NCBI GenBank assembly: GCA_947502975.1
Contig: CANNBV010000001.1
Location: 930,001-994,000 of the forward strand
DNA: 64,000 bases
Reading direction: 5' to 3'
Source: an uncultured Flavobacteriaceae bacterium
GTDB taxonomy: Bacteria; Bacteroidota; Bacteroidia; Flavobacteriales; Flavobacteriaceae
Each line of letters starts with the position of its first letter. The stretch's first letter is position 1. Below, in pieces: positions 1-7,459 of the stretch. The notes below the pieces were generated by a model. It was not told where the DNA came from and did no database searches. It saw nothing but the letters and a program-made list of their open reading frames with translations. The translations under genes were made by a program, and so were the position numbers.

Positions 1-2
1 AG

Positions 3-689
3 TGTCAAGAAGGTATATACTATCCAAATTTATCTAAATTAAAAGATAGAATATTGAATATTTCTAAGGAAGGAAATTATCATTCATATGAAATTTTTGT
101 TGTAGCCAATTGTGGCCAAGCATCAAATGGTAAAATTGAAATAAAAAATGATACTTTAAATTTAAAGTTTGAAGGTGCTTATACTTTTGTGGGCTATGAA
201 GAGATAGTTGTTAATGATAGCATTAAGGAAGTATTAGAGGTATATGAATCTGAATACACTGATTGCGATTGCGCATTTAACTTAACCTATAAAATCAAAA
301 ATCTTAAAGATAAAGATTATGTGATTTTAGTAAATGGAAAAGAGGTTAGGAAGACTAAGCACAAGTATAAGATCCGAAGAAGTCATCCTAAGTTTAAAAT
401 TATCGGCAACCAAACCGTTAATTTAGTAGATATCTATGGGTTAAAACAGGGATTGCATATTTTTGAGAGGAATGATAAGTTTTCCTCTAGAGTAATCTAT
501 TTAGACGATGAAAAAATATCAGGAGTTTTTATCAGAAGATATGAGAACTGGAAATTTGACAGAGAAGAAACCTTTATGGAAAATAAAAAATATACTAAAA
601 GGAAGTTCTATAGAAACAATAAATTAATCAAAGAATGTGACACAGATGGTACTTTTGATGAAGGTACTAATTGTGTCTTTTTTGATTGA
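3..689 (+). CDS. Hypothetical protein, 5'-truncated by window edge
   Basis: I do not recognise this protein. The frame is open from base 3, so the start lies outside the window; the first in-frame start-like codon is a TTG at 54, but there is no stop before it and the preceding codons read as ordinary protein (CQEGIYYPNL). The visible 228 residues are rich in Lys, Asn, Tyr and Glu, have no membrane segment, and contain a short Cys-rich stretch (TDCDCAFNL) near the middle. The Cys at base 3 could be a lipobox cysteine, but that cannot be judged without upstream sequence. The gene converges on the minus-strand HD/Pycsar-like gene, 23 bases away. Confidence 0.6.
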   Translation, partial: CQEGIYYPNLSKLKDRILNISKEGNYHSYEIFVVANCGQASNGKIEIKNDTLNLKFEGAYTFVGYEEIVVNDSIKEVLEVYESEYTDCDCAFNLTYKIKNLKDKDYVILVNGKEVRKTKHKYKIRRSHPKFKIIGNQTVNLVDIYGLKQGLHIFERNDKFSSRVIYLDDEKISGVFIRRYENWKFDREETFMENKKYTKRKFYRNNKLIKECDTDGTFDEGTNCVFFD

Positions 690-712
690 TTTTGATAGAT
701 GTGAAAACTCTT

Positions 713-1909
713 TTACATAGTTACTCCACTAGTAGCAAAAGCAATTCCGAAAGAAATAACACTGATAACAATTCCAATCATAAAGACTGTATAAGTTGTT
801 CTTAATAGATTATACTTTCTATTTAAAACAAGACCAAGAAAATATAAATCTTTAGTTAAAGAACCATACAAATAATCTTTGTCTTTCATCATTTCTCCCA
901 TAGCCCACTCAAAGTCATTTAAGCCCATTTGGTGAAAATTTCCAAAGAATAGTAAGTTTACTTTTTTGTTAGCAACATCGTCTTTAGTGAATTGACCTTT
1001 TGTAACATTTGGTCTGGTAGCTAATACAGATAAAACTATAGAAGCAACAGTAAAAGCAAGAAATATTAGTGTAGGGTATATTAAATAACTATTAGACGGA
1101 TTATCTAGTTTAGGTAATAAATTAGATAAAGCCACAGAAATGATAATAGCATTTACAGAGAGTAAGATGTTCGCTTTGGTGTCGGCAATATCACTCAGCG
1201 TGATGTGGTTTCTTAAAGCAACTCTAAACATGGTTTCAATACCTCTATCTGGTAATTCTACCTTGTTCTTTTTAAAACTTAATTCCTCTTTTTTCTGTTT
1301 CAGTTTTTTTGTGTCTGTGTCGAGTTTCTTTTTTGTCTTTATAAGTTCAGAAAGATTTTTACCTTTTCGTTTATCCCATATACTGGAAGCTTCAGTAGTG
1401 TAAAAACGATGCTTCGTAGATAAAAAGTGAATATTTTCATCCAACCATTCTTGTTCTGTGTAAGTTTTATCGCATAGTATTTCCCATTCTTTTCGTAGTA
1501 ACTCGCAGATTTCAAAATAGCTTTTACTACCAATATGTGAACAATCAGCATCTCTAATAATCTTTTCTAATTGTGTATTAGGAACAGCTTCCATTTTAGT
1601 TACTAGAATTAAATCACATATAGTTTTAATATCACTTTCAGAACAATCTTTTGCGCTCAAAAATTCTTTCGCTATAGCTACACTAGCTTCTTCATGATTA
1701 TCTATCCCTTTAGTGTATCCTGTATCATGTAACCAAGCCGCAACTAGGAGCAGATTTTTATCAGCTTCATTAATTTTAGATAATTCCGCAATTTCAGTAG
1801 CGCTTTCAACAACACGTTGAGTATGTGGGATATTATGATATGTAAAGGAAGTATCTAGCTTATCGTTAAGTAGATTAAGTGTGAATTTTTCAACTTCAGT
1901 AATCAACAT
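713..1909 (-). CDS. HD-domain hydrolase fused to Pycsar effector-type membrane domain (DUF5706-like)
   Basis: A 398-residue two-part protein. Residues 20-180 form an HD metal-dependent phosphohydrolase domain: H29, the H61-D62 pair (AAWLHDTGY), H72, and D120/D122 in IIRDADCSH are the expected metal ligands. Residues 180-220 are a Lys/Glu-rich coiled coil. Residues 225-398 match the transmembrane domain of Pycsar effectors (PycTM): RNHITLSDIADTKANILLSVNA is its hallmark, followed by hydrophobic helices near 250-270, 278-298 and 372-394. Pycsar effectors answer cyclic pyrimidine nucleotides made by a phage-activated cyclase and damage the membrane; no cyclase gene is visible nearby. The HD domain might degrade or sense a nucleotide (inference). 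ATG start at 1909; transcribed divergently from msrB. Confidence 0.82.
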   Translation of the reverse strand: MLITEVEKFTLNLLNDKLDTSFTYHNIPHTQRVVESATEIAELSKINEADKNLLLVAAWLHDTGYTKGIDNHEEASVAIAKEFLSAKDCSESDIKTICDLILVTKMEAVPNTQLEKIIRDADCSHIGSKSYFEICELLRKEWEILCDKTYTEQEWLDENIHFLSTKHRFYTTEASSIWDKRKGKNLSELIKTKKKLDTDTKKLKQKKEELSFKKNKVELPDRGIETMFRVALRNHITLSDIADTKANILLSVNAIIISVALSNLLPKLDNPSNSYLIYPTLIFLAFTVASIVLSVLATRPNVTKGQFTKDDVANKKVNLLFFGNFHQMGLNDFEWAMGEMMKDKDYLYGSLTKDLYFLGLVLNRKYNLLRTTYTVFMIGIVISVISFGIAFATSGVTM

Positions 1910-2040
1910 ATATATGATTTAAATAAATGATTATTAGTAAAAATACTAAACTTTAATAACATTAAAATTTGGCATGTATAACGTAATAATTTGTCGTAAA
2001 TTACAATTATACTTTCAAGAACAGTTAGAAGTACCAAAAT

Positions 2041-2071
2041 TGTTAGTTTTTGAATATATTTTCGACTAACA
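2041..2071. promoter_or_regulatory. Inverted repeat in the divergent msrB / HD gene intergenic region
   Basis: TGTTAGT (2041-2047) and ACTAACA (2065-2071) are perfect 7-base inverted repeats with a 17-base A/T-rich spacer, 48 bases before the msrB start. It could be a regulator-binding dyad or an mRNA hairpin in the msrB leader. No canonical TAnnTTTG box was found nearby. The function is unproven. Confidence 0.3.
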
Positions 2072-2118
2072 TTTCACTTGAAAGCATATACTAATTTAAC
2101 AAAGAAAGGACAAAACAT

Positions 2119-2577
2119 ATGCTAACTTGGAAAGAAGTAATTAACTTTTCTGTAAATGGAAATCCTACTCCAGACCGACGTGTCGAAAAAACGGAAGCCG
2201 AATGGCAAAATCAATTAACCCCGGAGCAATTTAGAATTACAAGATTAAAAGGTACAGAACGACCTCACAGTGGTGCTTTGTGTAGTATTCATGAAGCAGG
2301 AAAATACAATTGTGTGTGTTGTGATACGCCGTTATTTGATTCTACTATTAAGTTTGAATCTGGTACAGGCTGGCCCAGTTTTACACAACCTATTAAAGAA
2401 AATGCTATTAAGTATGAGCGCGATACCACATTTGGAATGGTGCGTGTTGAGGTGATGTGTAATGCTTGCGATGCACATCTAGGGCATGTATTCCCTGATG
2501 GCCCAGAGCCTAGTGGACTGCGCTATTGTATAAATTCTGAATCTATGCAGTTAGAAACGGAGGTTAGTAATGGATAA
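2119..2577 (+). CDS. msrB: Peptide-methionine (R)-S-oxide reductase MsrB
   Basis: Cytosolic enzyme that reduces the R epimer of protein methionine sulfoxide, using thioredoxin as reductant. The 152 residues cover one SelR/MsrB domain of normal length. Two CxxC pairs for structural zinc are present (CVCC and CNAC), the fold motif SGTGWPSF is intact, and the catalytic Cys137 lies in RYCINSES. No signal peptide, so it is the cytoplasmic form. First gene of a seven-gene plus-strand operon; its last eight bases overlap the msrA start, so the two enzymes for the two sulfoxide epimers are probably translationally coupled. Confidence 0.96.
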   Translation: MLTWKEVINFSVNGNPTPDRRVEKTEAEWQNQLTPEQFRITRLKGTERPHSGALCSIHEAGKYNCVCCDTPLFDSTIKFESGTGWPSFTQPIKENAIKYERDTTFGMVRVEVMCNACDAHLGHVFPDGPEPSGLRYCINSESMQLETEVSNG

Positions 2578-3109
2578 CAAAAATTTAAAAGTAGCCACAG
2601 TTGGTGGCGGTTGTTTTTGGTGTACAGAAGCAGTATTTCAGGAAATTAAAGGTGTTGAAAAAGTGGTGTCTGGTTATTCTGGGGGTAATGCCCCAGGAAA
2701 ACCGACGTATCGAGAAGTATGTTCTGGTTTAACAGGGCATGCTGAGGTGGTGCAAATTACTTTTGATGCTGATGTGATTTCTTATGAAGATATTTTAGTC
2801 ATTTTTATGACCACACACGATCCAACAACTTTAAATCGTCAAGGCGCAGATAGAGGAACGCAGTACCGTTCGGTGATTTATTATCATAATGAAGTTCAAA
2901 AAGAAATAGCTGAAGTCGTTGTAAGAGAAGTGGCGCCGTATTTCGAAAACCCAATAGTTACCGAAATAACAGCTTTGGATATTTTTTATGATGCTGAAGA
3001 ACATCATCAGGATTATTATCGTAACAATCAAGAGCAGGGTTATTGTAGTTTTGTAATTACGCCTAAACTAACCAAATTAAGGAAGCTTCATGCTGATAAA
3101 TTAAAATAA
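2570..3109 (+). CDS. msrA: Peptide-methionine (S)-S-oxide reductase MsrA
   Basis: Reduces the S epimer of methionine sulfoxide in proteins and free methionine. The 179 residues span one MsrA domain; the active-site motif GGGCFWC holds the catalytic Cys15, and the substrate-binding segments (GYSGG, YRSVIYYH, EEHHQDYY) are all present. The start overlaps msrB by eight bases. The spacing to the next gene is 12 bases, so it is co-transcribed with the Rieske/glutamate-synthase fusion. A second, much more divergent MsrA homologue lies at 10816. Confidence 0.96.
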   Translation: MDNKNLKVATVGGGCFWCTEAVFQEIKGVEKVVSGYSGGNAPGKPTYREVCSGLTGHAEVVQITFDADVISYEDILVIFMTTHDPTTLNRQGADRGTQYRSVIYYHNEVQKEIAEVVVREVAPYFENPIVTEITALDIFYDAEEHHQDYYRNNQEQGYCSFVITPKLTKLRKLHADKLK

Positions 3110-3121
3110 CTAACTAATAAG

Positions 3122-4732
3122 ATGTCAAAAATAGAAATAGCTAAAATTTCAGAATTAAAAGAAAAAGAACCTATCCATGCTTTGGTGAGTAATACCGATT
3201 TGGTCATCATTAAGCATGAAAAAGGTATTTCGGTATTGTATGGACGATGTCATCACAGGGGTGCTTTGCTTTCAGATGGATATATAGAAGGTGAAAATCT
3301 CTATTGTGGCGTACATAATTGGGACTATCGCTACGACACAGGTGTAAGTGAATACAATAATGACGAAAAACTACATAAGTTTAGCAATTATATAGAAGGT
3401 GATATTTTATTGGTTGATGAAAATGAAATTATTGCTTTTGAGAAAGAACATCCGCAGCCTTTTAACAGAGATGAGTATTTAGGCGATTATGCGGATACAC
3501 ATCCAGAAGATACTGAACCATACACAGGCTATATAAAAGAGTTAGCTAAAAACGGTTTGAAAAATATTGGGCATCATGGATTTTCAGCCTCTATGGGTGT
3601 AGATAGAAATACATTGCCTAAATGGAATGATATTCAGTTTTTGCCAGCCCAGTTGGCATCAAGGCCATTGTTAGATCACGAAGAAGTGGCTACCAAAGTT
3701 GTTATTGGGCCTTCAGCAAAAAAGCCAATGACTTTAGATATCCCCATTTTTGTAAGTGATATGAGTTTTGGAGCCTTGTCTCGTGAGGCGAAAATAGCTT
3801 TGTCTAAAGGTGCTGAAATGGCAGGAACAGGAATTTGTTCTGGAGAAGGCGGTATGTTGCCACAAGAGCAAGCCAATAATTCAAACTATTTTTATGAATT
3901 GGCTTCTGCACAATTTGGCTTCTCATGGGATAAGTTAGACAATGTACAAGCGTTTCATTTTAAAGGTGGACAAGGTGCGAAAACGGGAACAGGAGGACAT
4001 CTTCCAGGAAAAAAAGTAACTAAGGAAATTGCAGAAGTTAGAGGTTTAAATGAAGGTGAAACAGCAATTTCACCAGCAGCAAATCCAAATTTTCACACTG
4101 CAGAAGATTTTAAAGTATTTGGAGATAAAGTAAGAGAGCAAACAGGAGGTATTCCTATTGGTTTTAAAATTGCTGCAAGTCATATTGAAAAAGACATCCA
4201 ATTTGCTCTAAATGCAGGTGTAGATTATATCATTTTAGATGGCCGCGGGGGTGGTACAGGTTCTGCACCTACCATTTTGAGAGATCATATCAATGTACCA
4301 ACAATTCCTGCTTTAGTTAGAGGTAGAAAATATTTAGATAAAGTTGGAGCTAGTCATGTAACGTTAATTATTACGGGAGGTTTACGAGTAGCCGAAGATT
4401 TTGCAAAAGCTCTTATGTTAGGCGCTGATGCTATTGCAGTTTCAAATTCTGCCCTACAAGCCATTGGTTGTTTGGGGATGCGTGCATGTGGCACAAATAA
4501 CTGCCCTGTTGGTATTGCAACACAAAAAGAGTCGCTTCGAAGTAGGTTGATTATTGAGTCATCAGCAAAACAATTGTATAATTATTTTAATGCCACTAAC
4601 GATTTGATAAAAGTAGTGGCGAGGTCTTGTGGTTACGACGATATTTCAAAGTTTAATGATGATGATTTATCAACGTTTAACCATGATATATATCGCTTAA
4701 CGGGTATTAATTATGCCGGTGTAAATCCGTAA
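3122..4732 (+). CDS. Rieske [2Fe-2S] domain fused to FMN-dependent glutamate synthase domain
   Basis: The 536 residues carry two redox modules. Residues 1-105 are a Rieske ferredoxin with the standard ligands C43-x-H45 and C62-x2-H65. Residues 140-520 are the FMN-binding central domain of glutamate synthase (GltB-like): GTGGHLPGKK, the DGRGGGTGSAP flavin loop, and the 3Fe-4S ligands Cys450, Cys456 and Cys461. The amidotransferase and GXGXG domains of a full GltB are absent, so it is not a complete glutamate synthase. The substrate is unknown. Its position between msrA and a thioredoxin-like gene suggests a role in redox defence or repair (inference). The stop codon overlaps a possible ATG, but the next gene probably starts 33 bases downstream. 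Confidence 0.9.
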   Translation: MSKIEIAKISELKEKEPIHALVSNTDLVIIKHEKGISVLYGRCHHRGALLSDGYIEGENLYCGVHNWDYRYDTGVSEYNNDEKLHKFSNYIEGDILLVDENEIIAFEKEHPQPFNRDEYLGDYADTHPEDTEPYTGYIKELAKNGLKNIGHHGFSASMGVDRNTLPKWNDIQFLPAQLASRPLLDHEEVATKVVIGPSAKKPMTLDIPIFVSDMSFGALSREAKIALSKGAEMAGTGICSGEGGMLPQEQANNSNYFYELASAQFGFSWDKLDNVQAFHFKGGQGAKTGTGGHLPGKKVTKEIAEVRGLNEGETAISPAANPNFHTAEDFKVFGDKVREQTGGIPIGFKIAASHIEKDIQFALNAGVDYIILDGRGGGTGSAPTILRDHINVPTIPALVRGRKYLDKVGASHVTLIITGGLRVAEDFAKALMLGADAIAVSNSALQAIGCLGMRACGTNNCPVGIATQKESLRSRLIIESSAKQLYNYFNATNDLIKVVARSCGYDDISKFNDDDLSTFNHDIYRLTGINYAGVNP

Positions 4733-4764
4733 TGAAAATTAAATTTAAAGAAAGGGACAATTAT

Positions 4765-5253
4765 ATGTCTAATCAATTAGAACATCCAAATGTATTTAAA
4801 GCACCTGATTTTGAAGTAAAAGATTGGATCGATGCTAACGGAAATGAAACAGTACCTATAAAACTTTCCGATTTTAAAGGAAAGTTTAAAGTAGTGTATT
4901 GCTTTCAAAGTTGGTGCCCAGGATGTCATAAAAAAGGCTTGCCAGATTTAAAGAAAATGGTAAATGCTTTAAAGGAAAATGAGAGTGTGGTTTTTCTAGC
5001 AGTTCAAACCGTTTTTGAAGGACATCACGAAAATACTTATGATAAAATCATTGAAACCCAAAAGCAATACGATTTAAAAATTCCTTTTGGTCATGATGCA
5101 GGTATTGATGGAAAATCGGTTTCTAACATTATGAAAAATTACCAAACTGGAGGTACACCTTGGTTTTTGTTTATTGATAAACACGATAATGTAGTGTTTT
5201 CAGATTTTCATTTGAATCCAGATGCAGCTATCGAATTTCTCAAAACGATATAA
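4765..5253 (+). CDS. Thioredoxin-fold redoxin (AhpC/TlpA-like) with CPGC motif
   Basis: 162-residue thioredoxin-fold protein. Residues 8-25 resemble the N-terminal strand of redoxins (APDFEVKDWIDANG), and the redox centre is SWCPGCHKKG with Cys51 and Cys54. The cis-proline segment TGGTPWFLFID is present. There is no signal peptide, so it is probably cytoplasmic. I prefer the ATG at 4765 over an in-frame ATG at 4732 that overlaps the previous stop, because the extra 11 residues are unlike redoxins. It may act as electron donor or peroxidase for the neighbouring Msr enzymes (inference from operon context). The following gene starts 3 bases after its stop. Confidence 0.85.
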   Translation: MSNQLEHPNVFKAPDFEVKDWIDANGNETVPIKLSDFKGKFKVVYCFQSWCPGCHKKGLPDLKKMVNALKENESVVFLAVQTVFEGHHENTYDKIIETQKQYDLKIPFGHDAGIDGKSVSNIMKNYQTGGTPWFLFIDKHDNVVFSDFHLNPDAAIEFLKTI

Positions 5254-5256
5254 TTT

Positions 5257-5505
5257 ATGAAGCCTATGATCAAACTTTATGGTGCTGAAAGGTGCCATAA
5301 AAGTCAATATTATAAAAACTATTTTGAAGATTTAAATTTGAATTATGAGTTTCTTGATGTTGAATTAAATGAAGAAAACGCTGATGAACTCAGAAGTCTA
5401 TACGAAAACAGAAAACTTAATTTTCCAACCATTACCATTGGTGAAAAGAAATTGAGAAACCCTTCTGATACGGATTTAAAAAAGTGGATCGAAAAATTAT
5501 TATGA
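5257..5505 (+). CDS. Glutaredoxin-family protein with CHKS active site
   Basis: 82-residue single glutaredoxin domain. IKLYGAERCHKS gives Cys13 and Ser16, so the second cysteine of a dithiol glutaredoxin is replaced by Ser (monothiol-like). The cis-Pro loop NFPTITIGEKKLRNPS is intact, and the C-terminal helix is present. Its stop codon overlaps the selO ATG (ATGA), so the two are translationally coupled. This pairing matters because SelO of E. coli has been reported to AMPylate glutaredoxin; the protein here is a good candidate SelO substrate or partner (inference). Confidence 0.87.
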   Translation: MKPMIKLYGAERCHKSQYYKNYFEDLNLNYEFLDVELNEENADELRSLYENRKLNFPTITIGEKKLRNPSDTDLKKWIEKLL

Positions 5506-7064
5506 AACTCAACATAAAAGATAAATTTAACAACCTATTACCTTCTGATCCTCTTTTAGAAAATTCTAGGAGGCAAGTTTCTGAAGCGTGTTTTTCATAT
5601 GTAAAACCTAAACAAACGGCAAAACCTGAGATATTACATGTATCTCCAGAGATGCTAGAAAACTTAGGAATATCTGAAGATGATGCAAAAAGTGAAGCAT
5701 TTTTAAATGTCTTTACAGGAAACAAAGTGCTGGAAAACACAAACCCTTATGCGATGTGTTATGGCGGACATCAATTTGGAAATTGGGCAGGACAATTAGG
5801 AGACGGACGCGCTATTAACTTATGCGAAGTGCAGCATAATGATAAAAATTGGGCATTACAGCTAAAAGGTGCAGGAGAAACACCATATTCTAGAACTGCT
5901 GATGGTTTAGCGGTGTTACGTTCTTCAATCCGTGAATATTTATGTAGCGAAGCTATGTTTCATTTGGGTGTATCAACTACCAGAGCATTGTCTTTGGCAT
6001 TGTCGGGAGATCAAGTACTAAGAGATGTGATGTATGATGGTAATGCCGCTTATGAAAAAGGCGCTATTGTATGTAGAACTGCTGAATCCTTCTTACGTTT
6101 TGGGAACTATCAAATTTTTGCGGCGCGACAAGATGAAGCGAATCTAAAAATCTTGGTAGATTATACTATTAAATATCATTTTTCACATTTGGGCGAACCT
6201 TCAAAAGAAACATATATAGCATTTTTTAGAGAGGTTGCAAATCGTACTTTAAACATGATTATCCATTGGCAACGCGTTGGTTTTGTACATGGCGTCATGA
6301 ATACCGATAACATGTCAATTCTTGGGCTAACTATAGATTATGGGCCTTACGGTTGGTTAGAAGGGTACGATTATGGGTGGACGCCAAATACAACTGATAG
6401 ACAACATAAACGTTACCGATATGGAAATCAACCCAATATTGGTTTATGGAATTTGCTACAATTAGCAAATGCGATATATCCATTAATTGAAGAAGCTGAA
6501 CCCTTAGAAACAATTCTAAATCAATATAAGACAGATTTTGAAAGTGAATCGCTTAGTATGATGCGTTCCAAATTAGGACTTTATATTGAAGATGAAAATG
6601 ATCAAAAATTAATTCAGGATTTAGAAGATAATTTGCATCTTACAGAAACTGATATGACTATTTTCTTCAGGAACTTAGCTGATTTCAAAATGGAAGATGC
6701 TTCAAAAGGATTAAAAATTATTCATAATGCATTTTATAAGCCAGATGAGGTTATAGGTAATATTAAAAAGCGATGGGAAGATTGGTTTTTGGGGTATTCA
6801 GAAAGATTGCAAAAAGAAACATTTTCTGATGTAGAGCGTAAAATGAAAATGAACCAAGTTAATCCGAAGTATGTTTTAAGAAATTATATGGCGCAATTGG
6901 CTATTGATGATGCAGATAAAGGTGATTATGCTTTAATTGACGAATTGTTCAATATGCTAAAAAAGCCTTATGGTGAGCAGCCAGAATATGAAAAATGGTT
7001 TGCTAAACGCCCAGATTGGGCGAGACATAAAGTGGGTTGTTCTATGTTGTCTTGTAGTTCATAA
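5502..7064 (+). CDS. selO: Protein adenylyltransferase SelO (YdiU/UPF0061)
   Basis: SelO is a pseudokinase-fold enzyme that transfers AMP from ATP to Ser/Thr/Tyr of target proteins and is linked to oxidative stress. The 520 residues match the family through YGGHQFGNWAGQLGDGRA, LQLKGAGETPYSR, the loop VHGVMNTDNMSILG and DYGPYGWLE. The C terminus GCSMLSCSS holds the conserved cysteine pair; in eukaryotic SelO one is selenocysteine, here both are Cys codons. I chose the ATG at 5502, not the GTG at 5484, because it overlaps the preceding stop by a typical ATGA junction. The next gene starts on its last base. Confidence 0.95.
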   Translation: MKLNIKDKFNNLLPSDPLLENSRRQVSEACFSYVKPKQTAKPEILHVSPEMLENLGISEDDAKSEAFLNVFTGNKVLENTNPYAMCYGGHQFGNWAGQLGDGRAINLCEVQHNDKNWALQLKGAGETPYSRTADGLAVLRSSIREYLCSEAMFHLGVSTTRALSLALSGDQVLRDVMYDGNAAYEKGAIVCRTAESFLRFGNYQIFAARQDEANLKILVDYTIKYHFSHLGEPSKETYIAFFREVANRTLNMIIHWQRVGFVHGVMNTDNMSILGLTIDYGPYGWLEGYDYGWTPNTTDRQHKRYRYGNQPNIGLWNLLQLANAIYPLIEEAEPLETILNQYKTDFESESLSMMRSKLGLYIEDENDQKLIQDLEDNLHLTETDMTIFFRNLADFKMEDASKGLKIIHNAFYKPDEVIGNIKKRWEDWFLGYSERLQKETFSDVERKMKMNQVNPKYVLRNYMAQLAIDDADKGDYALIDELFNMLKKPYGEQPEYEKWFAKRPDWARHKVGCSMLSCSS

Positions 7065-7318
7065 TGGGATTATTAAATCGTATAAAAACATTGCCAGTTG
7101 GTTATTCTAAAGTGAATTATAACAATAAAACATATGGTGTAACCAGAACAGATTTTAATGAAGGTAAAAGTTTTAAAATTTATGCTGAAGAATTGGGAGG
7201 TTTAGATTTTATAAGTCTTAATTACTACATCACAACTTCATCAGAAAAATTAAAACCTTGTGAAATGCCAGATGAGAAGGTGATACATTTTCTGAATAAT
7301 TTTGAAATTTTAAAATGA
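7064..7318 (+). CDS. Small conserved protein of the Msr/SelO operon, unknown function
   Basis: 84-residue protein with no signal peptide or cysteine pair (one Cys in KPCEMP). I cannot assign a domain; similar short proteins occur beside msr genes in flavobacteria (from memory, not searched). It is the last gene of the operon and its ATG overlaps the selO stop by one base. Two pieces of this gene (7179-7195 and 7303-7321) recur in shortened form at 10787-10822, directly before the divergent msrA homologue, which suggests the two genes were once neighbours. Confidence 0.7.
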   Translation: MGLLNRIKTLPVGYSKVNYNNKTYGVTRTDFNEGKSFKIYAEELGGLDFISLNYYITTSSEKLKPCEMPDEKVIHFLNNFEILK

Positions 7319-7400
7319 AAGTTAAATCTATCCTAATCTAAAAATGACTAGTGAAAATATAAGAAAAATCAATTACAAATATTGCGTCTTCAATTTTCAT

Positions 7401-7408
7401 TATCTTTG
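7401..7408 (+). promoter_or_regulatory. Bacteroidetes -7 box (TATCTTTG) before the sortilin-like gene
   Basis: TATCTTTG fits TAnnTTTG exactly and lies 51 bases before the ATG at 7460. No well-placed TTTG -33 element was found, only a TTG at 7382-7384, 16 bases upstream. Confidence 0.5.
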
Positions 7409-7459
7409 ATATTCTTCACAAGCCATGCATCTTTATTAATACAAAACCATGACCTAAAA

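Noticed and set aside
713-2118. A full Pycsar defence system.
   Set aside because: Only the effector-like membrane domain is present. No uridylate/cytidylate cyclase gene occurs in the window next to it.
5484-5501. GTG at 5484 as selO start; TTG starts at 7382, 35557, 37440, 41662, 56991 and 58564 for other genes.
   Set aside because: A downstream ATG gives a better N terminus (signal peptide or known domain start), a typical overlap, or a free -7 box; the longer forms add atypical residues.
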